Shown one piece after another: positions 28,620 to 40,000 of a stretch of DNA of 64,000 nucleotides. How positions within the stretch are numbered: the first letter of the stretch is position 1; each line of letters begins with the position of its first letter. The notes beneath the pieces are model-generated. The model had not been told where the DNA came from, did not search any database, and saw only the letters and a list, made by a program, of their open reading frames with translations. The translations under genes were made by a program, and so were the position numbers. This DNA is from Pseudomonas sp. CCI4.2 (lineage in GTDB: Bacteria; Pseudomonadota; Gammaproteobacteria; Pseudomonadales; Pseudomonadaceae). The stretch covers positions 751,001 to 815,000 of the forward strand of contig NZ_CP133781.1 of NCBI RefSeq assembly GCF_034350045.1. Reading direction: 5' to 3'.

Positions 28620-30038
28620 TCAACTGTCCTTGCGCCAGAACAACTCGTGTCGGCGGACGGCTTTTCTGAAAAATTCGTTTTCACCTTCTGCCGGCCAACG
28701 TCGCCCCGCCAGCAGCTGTTGCAACCAACGACGGACCCGGCGCTTGAAAGGCGCTGGCGGTTGCAGGTCGTGCATCATGCCCAGCGCCATGGCCTTGTCA
28801 CGTTGTGTCGAGGCCGACAGTTCAAGGCTGTAAGGGATCAAATCATCGCCTGCAAAATAGGGCGGCAAACTTACGCCGGTGTAGGCGTTGCCCATGGGCC
28901 AGCGGTCGTTGTCATGGAGGTGATTGGCATAGCCGAGAATCGTTTGCGGCTGCCATTCCAAGCCTTGCAATGCCTCAAGCACGGCGGCCTGTGCGCAGAT
29001 GTGATCTGGGTGAGGGTCAATCGACGGATGCGGCATGACCAACACTTGAGGACGGGCCTTCAACAACACAGCACGCAGATCCGCCAACAGATTGTTCCAG
29101 GTCGGCGCACCGTCCGAATCGCCGGGTAACAGCATCGGATTGAACTGACGAAACAGTCGGGTATCACTCAATTCTGCTTCTCGGGATGCAATGGGCTGAT
29201 CCGGCGAGGCCTGCATTGCAGTTAGTTGCAGACAGAAATACCCGAGCTGTACGCAATGGGCTTCCGGCACCCCACCCCAACGCGGCACCGCGATGCTGTC
29301 CCAAGCACGCAAACGGCCTTTGACTCGCGCCGCTTCAGCAGGCGGCATGCCCATCTGCTGATAATGTTCGGCTTCGATTTCACCGGCGGTCAGGGTCACG
29401 ATCCAGGCTTCATCCGCTTGGCTGTATAAGCCGAACGCTGCCAACTCGGCGTCATCGGCGTGGGGCGCAATCACCATGACCCGCTGACGGCGGGCATCAG
29501 TGTGGCGAAATACCCACAACCTCGGTGGCCCTAACACCCGACAAAACCGTCCGCGCACACGCAGCGAGCTGTCGGCCAATGAGGCGCCCAGGCCGGTCAA
29601 ATTCAGGTAACGCAAACCGTCGACGCCGCGTTCGAAGGCCTGCTGATCGCTGGCGTCGGTGCTCAGCAAATCAATGACGGGGTCCAGAAAACGTCCAAGC
29701 CACGAGCTTTTGATTCGCAGCTCAACGATCAATGTTTCATCGCCGGTCAGCGTCAGCGGGTGATCACATCGCAAAGACTCGCCCTCCAGACGGACATTCA
29801 GCTGTTCGTTGTCCTCCGGGAGGCGGTAACAATAATCATCTTTCGGGGAGTAAAACAAATGGTCGGCAAACCAGGCTTCATGGGCTACCCATCCCACAAC
29901 CGCCAACAGCAGCGGCAACCACCACGCCACCAGCACACCGATCACAACCAGCAGCAGTAGGCCGATCAGCAACACCGCGCGCTTGTTGCGCCGGTGGCGC
30001 TTGAGCAACTGCTGCTTTCGGCTCAGCCCTGAGGTCAT
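28620..30038 (-). CDS. dnpA: PIG-L family de-N-acetylase (DnpA-like)
   Basis: This 472-residue protein has an N-terminal hydrophobic hairpin (about residues 21-55) and a C-terminal PIG-L/LmbE domain. The zinc motif is APHADDAELAAFG, with the further histidines in MPHPSIDPHPDH. It matches PA5002 (dnpA), described as a de-N-acetylase affecting drug tolerance and located in the LPS core cluster. The ATG at 30038 overlaps the mig-14 stop (ATGA). Confidence 0.9.
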   Translation of the reverse strand: MTSGLSRKQQLLKRHRRNKRAVLLIGLLLLVVIGVLVAWWLPLLLAVVGWVAHEAWFADHLFYSPKDDYCYRLPEDNEQLNVRLEGESLRCDHPLTLTGDETLIVELRIKSSWLGRFLDPVIDLLSTDASDQQAFERGVDGLRYLNLTGLGASLADSSLRVRGRFCRVLGPPRLWVFRHTDARRQRVMVIAPHADDAELAAFGLYSQADEAWIVTLTAGEIEAEHYQQMGMPPAEAARVKGRLRAWDSIAVPRWGGVPEAHCVQLGYFCLQLTAMQASPDQPIASREAELSDTRLFRQFNPMLLPGDSDGAPTWNNLLADLRAVLLKARPQVLVMPHPSIDPHPDHICAQAAVLEALQGLEWQPQTILGYANHLHDNDRWPMGNAYTGVSLPPYFAGDDLIPYSLELSASTQRDKAMALGMMHDLQPPAPFKRRVRRWLQQLLAGRRWPAEGENEFFRKAVRRHELFWRKDS

Positions 30039-30931
30039 ACCTGAAACACCGGCACGGGATTGCACCAACGGTCCTTGTACTCGCGATCAGCACGCCCAAA
30101 CGAGAACCGCAGTGGCTTATTAACGGCGCGCGCCTGTTCCCAAGCACTTTGGGTATTAAGGAAGCTGAGGACGCTACCAGGGCTAAAGCCTCGACTTTCA
30201 GGATCAACGCCACCGTTGATGTATTCGACGCTGATCCATTCCGGCGCTTCGACTCGGTATACCAACTGGATGGCAATCGGTGCATCGTTCAGAAACAGCA
30301 CCGAGCCGATCATCAGCTCACGCATCAATTCGACCACGTCTGCCATTCGTTCAGCGCCCGTGGCCGGGAACCCCCAGCGTCGCTGGAACAGGTTGCAATA
30401 CATGCCGGCCAATTCAGCGCTGGTGAAATCAGTGACGGGGCGCACTACGCCGCCCGCCTCTTCCAGCAGCCGCAACTCACGCCGTTGGTTGTAGCGAAAT
30501 TTTTTTGACAGCTCTTCCGGCGCACGGGACATTGCCAGCGCTTCCGGCTGAGGCTTCAGGGTACTGACGCGGCCTTCATTCAGCGCCGAGAGATAGCGTC
30601 CTCGGTGCCGTAGCGCAACCTGCGCGCCGCTGGCCACCGGCAAAATCAGCTCGGCATTGCCCAAATCGAACAAACCTTTTTTGCCTTTACGCTTGAGCAC
30701 GTCTTTTGACAGCGCCAATGAGCGACCCCAGGTCGGGATCGCGGCCTGCAATTCGCCGCCCTGTTCCCAACCCAGGTAACGCACAGGGATGTCGGCCAGC
30801 GCGGCCAAGCGTTCGATCACCAGGGGATGAGTTGCGACGCTGCCACCAAAGCGTTGCCAGGCCTGGGCGTAGGTCGGGGCATCGATAGGGGTCCAGCCAC
30901 GTTCACGCCAGCGTTGAAATCGGTTGAGCAT
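30035..30931 (-). CDS. mig-14: Mig-14 family protein
   Basis: This 298-residue member of the Mig-14 family is linked in other bacteria to resistance to antimicrobial peptides. The C-terminal half resembles a GNAT-type acyltransferase fold (KKFRYNQRRELRLLEEAGG, SVLFLNDAPIAIQLVYRVE, SVEYINGGVDPES). The enzyme activity is unproven. It overlaps dnpA and abuts wapH, so it is part of the core operon. It corresponds to PA5003. Confidence 0.9.
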   Translation of the reverse strand: MLNRFQRWRERGWTPIDAPTYAQAWQRFGGSVATHPLVIERLAALADIPVRYLGWEQGGELQAAIPTWGRSLALSKDVLKRKGKKGLFDLGNAELILPVASGAQVALRHRGRYLSALNEGRVSTLKPQPEALAMSRAPEELSKKFRYNQRRELRLLEEAGGVVRPVTDFTSAELAGMYCNLFQRRWGFPATGAERMADVVELMRELMIGSVLFLNDAPIAIQLVYRVEAPEWISVEYINGGVDPESRGFSPGSVLSFLNTQSAWEQARAVNKPLRFSFGRADREYKDRWCNPVPVFQV

Positions 30932-32061
30932 TACGACTCCGCGATCAGGCTGATGACTTGCGGCAAGCGCCAGAACACATCGCGCACAGATTGATCAGAG
31001 AACCGCTCTTGCAATCGCAGCAGCATTAACTCGGCGCAGGCCGCGCGCTGTGATTCATCCAGGGTCGCCAGATGAATAAGGCCTTGGGCCAAACGCTGAT
31101 CATCACCCAATGGAAACAGAATGCCGACGCCTTCAACCACTTCCTTGGCGCCACCCGCCGCCGTTGCCAGCAATGGAACACCCGCGACCATGGCTTCCAG
31201 CAGCACCATACCGAACGGTTCGTGGTCCGAACTCAGCGCAAACACATCGAACGCTTTGTAGTAGCGGCGGGCTTCAGGAATCTGGCCGAGAAACAGCACC
31301 TGTGAACCAATGCCCAATTCCAGCGCCAAGGCTTTGAGATCGTGTTCCAGCCGACCGGTGCCAAGAATTACCAACTGGCTCTCAGTGGGCAAATTCGGCA
31401 GCGCCAAGGCGAAACCGCGCAGCAGCGTTGCTTGATCTTTATCCGGGTGCAGACGACCGACATTGCCGACGATCCATGCGGACGCTGAAAGCCCTAACTC
31501 TTGACGGGCTTGGGCAGGCGGCAACTGAGTGGCCTGCAATTGCTCGACGTCGATCCGGTTGTACAGGGTTTGAATGCGACCCGTCGGCCACTTCGGCAGG
31601 CTTTTACGCATGTCATCGCGCACTGCGTCGGACACGCCCAGCAGGCTCAGGCGCCAACGAAAGAGATGCGCGAACAGTTTGCGGGTACGGCGATGGTAGT
31701 CGCCAAACGCGTGGTGCACACCGATCACCGGCAAGCGAGTCGCCAACAAGGCGATGTAAACCGGCTTGAAACGATGAGCGATGCAGAAACTGAAAGAACG
31801 CGTGGCGGCGATTTTGCGCAGATCGCGAATCGCCCCCAGCTTCAGGCCACGGATGGCCTTGGAACTGTATTCAAGGAACAACACTTCATCAGAGGCGCAC
31901 GCAGCGGCCACCTCCGGATCAGCGGCGCCGGTCAGGAATACCGTAGTGACCCGATACCCTTTACCGGCAAACAAGCTGGCGTATTGCCGGGCGCAGTCGA
32001 GAAACGGCCCGTCATAGCCGTGACAAAACTGCAGCACATGGCGATCAGCCGAACGTGTCAT
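30931..32061 (-). CDS. wapH: Family 4 glycosyltransferase WapH-like
   Basis: This 376-residue GT-B retaining glycosyltransferase shows IVGNVGRLHPDKDQATLL, LVILGTGRLEHDLKALA and the donor-sugar EX7E motif region SSDHEPFGMVLLEAMVAG. It matches PA5004 (wapH), an outer-core transferase. Its start overlaps the carbamoyltransferase end by 17 bases. Confidence 0.9.
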   Translation of the reverse strand: MTRSADRHVLQFCHGYDGPFLDCARQYASLFAGKGYRVTTVFLTGAADPEVAAACASDEVLFLEYSSKAIRGLKLGAIRDLRKIAATRSFSFCIAHRFKPVYIALLATRLPVIGVHHAFGDYHRRTRKLFAHLFRWRLSLLGVSDAVRDDMRKSLPKWPTGRIQTLYNRIDVEQLQATQLPPAQARQELGLSASAWIVGNVGRLHPDKDQATLLRGFALALPNLPTESQLVILGTGRLEHDLKALALELGIGSQVLFLGQIPEARRYYKAFDVFALSSDHEPFGMVLLEAMVAGVPLLATAAGGAKEVVEGVGILFPLGDDQRLAQGLIHLATLDESQRAACAELMLLRLQERFSDQSVRDVFWRLPQVISLIAES

Positions 32062-33802
32062 AAGCGTCTACGCCGTCTTTGAGGACCAAAATGTCTTCCA
32101 TGATCAGGTATTCCAGATCGGAGCCGAAGAACATGTTCAGCGCGTCGGTCGGCGAACAAATCATCGCCTCACCACGTCGGTTGAGCGACGTATTAAGCGA
32201 CACGCCGTTGCCGGTCAGTTCTTCCAGCGCTTTCATCATGTCGTAGTAGCGCGGATTGAACCGGCGCTCCAGCACCTGAGCGCGGGAAGTGCCATCCTCA
32301 TGGACCACTTCCGGCACCCGGGTTTTCCACTCTTCAGCCACTTCGAAGGTGAAGGTCATGAACGGCGCGGGGTGATCAATCTTGATCATCTGCGGGCCGA
32401 CCGTATCCAGCATAGACGGGCAGAAAGGCCTCCAGCGCTCGCGGAACTTGATTTGTTCGTTGATCCGGTTAGCCACGCCAGGAATGCTCGGGCAACCAAT
32501 GATTGAACGACCGCCCAGTGCGCGCGGACCAAACTCCATCCGCCCCTGGAACCACGCCACAGGATTGCCTTCGACCATGATTTTGGCAATGCGCTGCGGG
32601 GTATTGTCGATCTGGCGCCAGACCGGTTTGCTCGGGTGACGAGCGCACGCGGCGATCACGTCTTCGTTGCTGTATTCCGGGCCGAGGTAGACGTGTTCCA
32701 TCTTCTCGACCGGTACGCCACGGGAGTGGGACACATACGCGGCAGCACCCACTGCGGTGCCGGCATCGCCGGACGCCGGTTGCACGAACAACTCTTTGAC
32801 CTCCGGGCGAGCGATGATTTTTTGGTTAAGTTTGACGTTTAACGCACAGCCGCCAGCGAACGCTAGCTTGCCGGTTTCCTTGAGGATGTCGCCCAGATAA
32901 AAGTCCATCATCTGCAATGACAGCTTCTCGAACAGCGCTTGTATGCTGGCCGCGTAATGGATGTACGGCTCGTCAGCAACGTCGCCTTGACGACGCGGGC
33001 CCAGCCATTCGATCAATTTCGGCGAGAAGTAAAAACCCTTGCCTTTCTCTTTATAGCGACGCAAACCGACGACGTTGGCGTAGTCGGTGTTAATCACCAG
33101 TTCGCCATTTTCAAAAGTCGCCAGACGCGAGAAGTCATATTTGCTGGCATCGCCATACGGCGCCATGCCCATCACTTTGAATTCGCCGTCGAGCATTTCG
33201 AAGCCGAGGAATTCAGTGATCGCGCCATACAAGCCGCCGAGGGAGTCCGGATCGAAGAACTCTTTGATCTTGTGAATTTTGCCGTTTTCGCCATAACCGA
33301 AGAACGTGGTGGCGTATTCACCCTTGCCGTCGATGCCCATGATCGCGGTTTTTTCTTTGAAACCGGAGCAATGGTAAGCGCTGGAGGCGTGAGCCAAATG
33401 GTGTTCAACCGGTTCGATCTTGATCTTTTTCGGATCAAAGCCCAGCTGTTCCAGGCAGAAGACGATCTTGTTGCGGTAGCGTTTGTAGCGACGGTTGCCC
33501 ATCAACAGCGCATCAAGGGCGCGATCCGGTGCATACCAGTAACGCTTGGCGTAATGCCAACGAGCCTTGCCAAACAGGCTGACTGGCGCGAATGGAATCG
33601 CCACCACGTCAACATCAGAAGGCTTGATACCCGCTTGTTCCAGACAGAACTTTGCCGATTCGTACGGCATGCGGTTCTTTGCATGTTTATCGCGAACGAA
33701 GCGTTCTTCTTCAGCGGCCGCTACCAGCTTGCCGTCGATATACAGGGCTGCGGAAGGATCATGGCTAAGGGCGCCGGACAGGCCAAGAATCGTCAATGCC
33801 AC
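32045..33802 (-). CDS. wapO: LPS core carbamoyltransferase
   Basis: This 585-residue NodU/CmcH-type carbamoyltransferase has an N-terminal ASKHA/TsaD-like domain (LGLSGALSHDPSAALYIDG, EHHLAHASSAYHCSGF, GIDGKGEYATTFFG, AFAGGCALNVKLN). The C-terminal YrdC-like domain is shown by FQGRMEFGPRALGGRSI. Pseudomonas inner core carries a 7-O-carbamoyl heptose, which this enzyme probably makes from carbamoyl phosphate and ATP. It matches PA5005. The giant toxin gene begins on the other strand 223 bp away. Confidence 0.9.
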   Translation of the reverse strand: MALTILGLSGALSHDPSAALYIDGKLVAAAEEERFVRDKHAKNRMPYESAKFCLEQAGIKPSDVDVVAIPFAPVSLFGKARWHYAKRYWYAPDRALDALLMGNRRYKRYRNKIVFCLEQLGFDPKKIKIEPVEHHLAHASSAYHCSGFKEKTAIMGIDGKGEYATTFFGYGENGKIHKIKEFFDPDSLGGLYGAITEFLGFEMLDGEFKVMGMAPYGDASKYDFSRLATFENGELVINTDYANVVGLRRYKEKGKGFYFSPKLIEWLGPRRQGDVADEPYIHYAASIQALFEKLSLQMMDFYLGDILKETGKLAFAGGCALNVKLNQKIIARPEVKELFVQPASGDAGTAVGAAAYVSHSRGVPVEKMEHVYLGPEYSNEDVIAACARHPSKPVWRQIDNTPQRIAKIMVEGNPVAWFQGRMEFGPRALGGRSIIGCPSIPGVANRINEQIKFRERWRPFCPSMLDTVGPQMIKIDHPAPFMTFTFEVAEEWKTRVPEVVHEDGTSRAQVLERRFNPRYYDMMKALEELTGNGVSLNTSLNRRGEAMICSPTDALNMFFGSDLEYLIMEDILVLKDGVDAYDTFG

Positions 33803-34025
33803 AGGGGTCTAGCCTCTTTAGTCTGTATGCAGGCGGCGTGCGCCTGAAAAAATGTGCCCTCGCAACAGGCGCGAGGAACAGCTAAAGCGCGGGATTATAG
33901 CGTAATGAGGCTACCTGTGGTCGGGTTGCCGCCGCCACACTTCAATAACTATCTAACACTCCGCCTTCTGGATTTTTTGGTTCGATTGACGTGAAACACC
34001 CCACGCCTCCACTAAAGAGTCCTGC

Positions 34026-37000
34026 ATGCAGACATTATTGAATAACACCTCAGTTTTACTCAGCCGCCTGACAGCACTTAGCACCACGCTGACCAACGAA
34101 CTCGCGCACTTGCCAGAGCCTGAGGGCCTGACACTGCAAGAAATACATAACCGAATCGATTTTTTCTGGAGCGCACCCAGCGCCCAAAACACACCACGGC
34201 GTGAGCTGTTCATTGCCGGCATTGGGCAAGCCATGCGCGATGAAGTCGCGCTGAAAATCGCCGACGGTTCCTTGCACTCTATCTACAACGAATGCCTGCC
34301 ACTGTCGGCCACAGACAGTGGCGCTTACCTCGCACCTGAACTCTATAGCCTGCAACTGAAGCTCAATGATCAAAACACCGTTGAGTTGGCCGGTGCGCTG
34401 GTAATCATCGCTCACCAAGGGCCGACGTTACTGGCGCTGCCGGGTTATGGCGTGGAGGGGTTTAGCTCCCGGGCGTTGCTGCTTGAGTCCCTTACCCATT
34501 GGGTCAACAACTCGGCCCTGCGCAGCCTGTTGCTAAACAATGTCGAACAACGGTTCCAGGCCCTGCTCCTCGAGATCGAAACCGACCCTGACCTGTTTCT
34601 TGAGCCCTTCGATACGCTTGATTGGCAGTTGACGCCCATTGCGGATACGCCGTTCGAACACGTTTTCGACAGGCAACTGGACAAACAACGCGCGGATATC
34701 AGCCATGCGTTCGAAGGCGGAGCACATCTGCTCAATCAGTCCATCCGCATGACCGGACTTTTTGGCCCAGCGGCGATGCTTGCACTGCGTGACATCAGCA
34801 GCAACTCAAGCAAGCAACGCAAAGCCCTGCCGGACTGGTTCACGCTCGCGAGCCGGGAAGAACTCTTGCACTACGGCGAAAGCCTGAAACAGTACGAGCA
34901 AGCACGTGCTGCATTATCGAGCCTGCTCGGCGGCGCTTCGTCACCAGAGCAGTTTGCCACCGAGCGCCTGCGCGCTCGAATCGAAAACGATCTGGGCCAT
35001 GATCTGAACCCGCAACACCTGATGATTTCCACATGGCGCACGTTACCGCTGAGCAACGAGCCCTATAAAGTCACCCGTTCACTGACTCAACTGGCGCTCT
35101 ACGGTCTGCATCCCGGCGACATGGACGCGGGTTCGGCTTTCCTGACGTGGAGCACCGTCACTCTTCAGGGGCAGCCGCTTGGCTCGGCCTACCCAGGACT
35201 GACCAACGGCTATATTGGCGAACTGATCCAGACGCTGGACTTACGCAGCGCTTTCGCCCCAGTGCAACGAGAAGCATACGGATCGCCAAACGTCCAGCGG
35301 GTCATGCGCGACGTGACCCGCCAGCAGGTGACGGCCATGGCCTACGCGGCGAAGCTGCAAGGTCATATCCTGCCACGGGACTTCAACTTGATCGAAGCCT
35401 TCAATCAAGCCGCCGGTGAAGCAACGGGCGGGGCGATAGGCGTGCAGCAGGTGAAGCTGAACAACCACGACGTATTGAGCAACCTGCTGCTGTTCCGCCA
35501 AGAAGACGCGCAAGGCCAGCTCGAACGCCTGGTGATGTTCATGGCCGAAAACCCGCGAGGCCGTCAATTCCAAGGGTTCGACAACGAAAATCAGCTGCGT
35601 CAGGAATTGACGAGTTGGAGCGCGTTCCCGGACATGAGCGAATACCTGCTCAAGCAGGTGCCCGCTACCCAACGTATCGCCCTCGAAAAGCAGTTGTCCG
35701 GACTGAAACAAAAACCCCAGCCACCGGCCGACTTCATCACCTTCACCCAGGCCCAGGCTTATGACGAAGGGCTACGCGCACTGGTGAACAAGCGCATTGG
35801 GGTGATGCTCGCCGAACAGGAACAACACACTCCACATTGGTACCTGAACGCCAGCGCAAGCCAACGTCAGGAGTTGGTTGCACTCGAGGACGCCATCAAT
35901 GCCGCCCACGTGCACTACGAGGCCAAAGCCCATGCGCAGATTCAGACGTTTGATGACTACGTGCATCGGCGAGCCACACAGAAAATCAATGAACTGCTCG
36001 GGACCGCTGAGGGCGAGGTCGACCCCGACGAAATCATGATCATTTCGAGCCGCGAAACCCTGAATTACACTCAGATGTTGCGCAACGGCTACGACGACAG
36101 CGTCAACCCGATCACCACCAACGCTTTGACCGACGCTCGATTCAAGGGCCCCGACGGTATCGACCTGACGCCGCTAACGGCCGAGAAAGTGGCGCGTTCG
36201 GTACACGGTGCGTGGCTCAGCGATCAGTACGTGGCTCACATCAAAAGCACGCTGCTCAATGCGCACGGCACGGGCTATACGTACCGTCGCCGTACCAGCC
36301 TGCTCATCACCCAATTACAGATGAAAGCTGCCGCCTTGCGTAGCCATCTAAAAAACGAAATCAACGCACACCAATATCAGTGGCTCAAGGCATCCATTGA
36401 GCAGATGCACGTCAGCGAACCAGATACTCGTCGTCGCCATCCCCTTTACCCGTTGCAGTTCAAATTGAATAACCCGCTGATCGCAACTGACGTGCCTGAA
36501 CTCGGCAACTTGCTGGATTTCCTGCCACTGCCCGGCGCCCGAACCGAAACCGCGCTTGGCTGCCATGTGCTGACCCCGGACCACACCGGCAACGCCCGAG
36601 ACGCGTTGCTCTATACCCCTAACGCGCCCGACGGACTGGATTTCCGCCTGCTCGGCAGTTTTGTTGACACGCTCAAACACCACGGTATGAGTGACTACTA
36701 CAAGGATCGCTGCCGCATCAGCGCCAACCGCAAGTTGGCGTTCTTTCTGGCGGACATGAAAGCAGGCGGGAACAGTCAGCCCCCGATACTGCCCGACTCG
36801 CCACTGACGGACCTCTACGATCAGCACTTCAACCAGATCATCCAACGTAAAGTCCACGACGTCGAAGACACCATCAGCGGACGCAACGACCTGCTCAGAA
36901 AACTGATCTGGACCAGCGTCGAACTGATCGCCACCGCCGTCACCCTGCCCTTTCCCCCTGCCAGTTTCGCGGTCGGTGCTTTATTGGCGATGCGTGACAG

Positions 37001-40000
37001 CTTGCAAGCGCTCGAAGCTTTCAGCGACGGCGACAGGGAAGCCGCCAGTGGCTACCTTCTCAGCTCGCTGTTCAATGGCCTCGGCGCCGCGGGCGACCTG
37101 CATTCGGGGCTCAAGGGGTTTGGCCATGTCCTGCGCAATGTGGCCGGCAATGGCGGAAAAAAACAGGTGCTCAACGCCGCTAAACACCTCCAACGAATGT
37201 CACCGCCCGTTGAACAGCTTCGCCCAATGCAGGTTCACGGTGAGCAGTTTTGGGCAGGAAGTCCAACCCCGAACGCTCACGCGCCGCTGTTCAGGATGAA
37301 TGTTCGCCACCCCGATGAGCTGATCCCCACCGGTCAATTTGCGGAAAAAAATAGCGCTGGGGTCTGGCAGCCGTTGCGCCGAGAAACCGATCCGGCCATT
37401 CCCCAGGGCACGCTCAATCAAGCCTATGCCGTAAGTGTGTCATTGCGAGAGACAACGCCTATCGCCAGCGGGCATGCCAAAGGCGTCACTCTGGTTCAGG
37501 GCCAACACTACATCGAGCTGCAGGGCCTGACGTTCAGGGTCCAATTCGACGCACGAATGCGTTGCTGGCATATCATCGATGGCAATAACCCCTTCGCCTT
37601 TTTCGGCAAGCAACCGGTTTACTTCGATAGCAACGACCAATGGCAGCTGGTCGACCTGAACCTGCGCGGCGGCGGGCGTCCGAACTTTCATCCACTGGAG
37701 GAAGAAGCTGCCAACCCACCTTCAGCAGCCAGCGAATTGAACAGCTACGAACTGCCCCCAAATATGCGGCCTTACACGCACGGCATCATCGACCCCTCGG
37801 CAGCACAGCTGGGCCTTAGCGGCCTTGGAATCGAGCAATGGATGGAGCAGATTTACGCGGACCTGCGTAAAGCGTACTCAGGATTCAGGGAGGCTCTTTA
37901 CCGGGACGCAAGCGCCTTTTTTGAACAGGTCAGACTTCCAGTCCGACCCGACCTTCCGCTGTTTGACGTGGCGGCGCGGCCAGAGACGTTGCTCAACGGG
38001 ATCTTCGGAAAAACCAATGGTTTGGTGATCAGCGAAGCGCCCCGTTCGGTAGTCAGTAAGCAATGGCTGATCGACAACATGCCGCTGCTCGTCGAGCAAA
38101 AAGTCGAAGTGTTGTACATCGAGCACCTGTTCACCGACCTCCACCCGAGGAAGTTGGCCAAGTACAAAAAACTGGGCAGCAAGACGAAATCGGGATCCCA
38201 TGAGATCAAATACCACCTTAAACAGCTCGACGGTGGCGCCCTGGATAATCAGAGTAAGGAATACGACTACTACCACCTCATAAAGGCCGCGCATAAACAC
38301 GGTATTGAGGTCAAACCGTTCAACTCGGCGGTCAGCTACCCGTCCAATAACAACCCTGTAGCCATTGCCGCAGATGACCCTGCAGCCGCCCAAAAAATGA
38401 GCAATTTTTTTGGCAGCAACGTAATTGCCGCAGACACGACGGCACTGCCGCAACGGCGCTGGATCGCGTTGCTCGACCAAAAAATGGCGAACACTTGGCG
38501 GCAGGTCCCGGGGATCGCTGAACTCAATGGTGCGATCAGTGTGCGATTCGAAGGCCTCCCCGCTGGCAGCGCGTCGCGAGTGAGTCGCGATGCAGCGGGA
38601 TCGATTGCCGGCGATCCGTTTGCCAAGGCCGACTTCACGCTACAAATGGCTGATTTCCGGATTGCAACCCTCACGGTAACCCCCCCTACAGCCCCAACTA
38701 AACACTTGGACGATGCGTTGTATCGACTGTTCGAGGGCAACGCCCATTCAGCTGCGGACAGCGTTACTTTCGCGGGCAGCCATGGTTTTCAGCTAGATGA
38801 AACTGGCCTTTGGCAGCGAGTCGATCCGGATGCCTGGCCGGCGGAACATTCACTCACGGCCATCCAGCAATCCCTCCTCGACGCCAATTACGATCTGCCC
38901 ATCGACCTGCGACCGACGATGCATGAACTGGCGAACTTCCGTGACGGCGGGCTGCATGACGACTATGCCTTCAACGACGAACACCTGACCCAAGTCCGCG
39001 ACGCGTTTTTCGACCTGCGCAGGCAACTGCAACAAGATGCGCAACAGGTCATTGCCGTTGCTCTACCGCCGCGTCCAACGCTACCCAACGTTGAACCAGG
39101 GACAACGATTCCAGACTTCATCGACACGCTGTACGGACACACCTCGGGCGCAGTTGTGGGCGAAGCGCATGGCTCCATCGCCAGCAAACAATTCATTATC
39201 GACAACCTGCCGCACCTCTCGCGCAAGCAGGTAAAAACCTTGTACATGGAACACCTGCAGACGGACCTGCATCAAGCCGATCTCGACCGCTTCGCCGACA
39301 CCGGGCAGATGAGCAAGACCCTGTTGCATGATTTGAAGAAACTCGACCGGGATTACGCCACGGACCCCAACAAGGTCTACACCTTCGAAAACCTGGTGAT
39401 TCGGGCACGGGAACAAGGACTGGAAGTCAGGGCCATTGATTGCTCAGCCAGTTATCACCTGGAAGGCCTCAAAAACAAGGCGCCCACCACGCGCCAGCAA
39501 ATGATGAACTTCTTTGCCTCGCGTACGATTCGCAAGCACCAAGAAGTCATGGGGTCACACAACTGGATTGCCTTGGTGGGCAACACCCACGCCAATACTT
39601 TCCAGAAAATTGTTCCCGGCGTTGCGGAGCTTGAAGGGGCTATAGGAATTCGAGTCATTGATGTCGGCCCGAGCTCGGTGCGGGGACCATTCAGGGATCC
39701 GGGCGAACATCTGGTGGAAAACCATGCCCGCGAAAGCATCTATTTGCAGAGCGATTACCGCCTTGAAATGCAAACGCTGGATTACGTCACCGAATCAGCA
39801 GTCGTCGATAGAACACCCCTGGTCTTGTCGACCGAGACAGAGCTGACCGAGCCTGGAATGTTCCTGATCGATGAGTCCATACCGGACCATTCGGTGATCG
39901 TGCATCGATCAAAAGACACCGGCCTTGAGCGCATTGTTATTAGCCGGGATGAGCAAGGCCTGTTGTACGTCGAACACCCGGCATGGGAATCGATCCATCG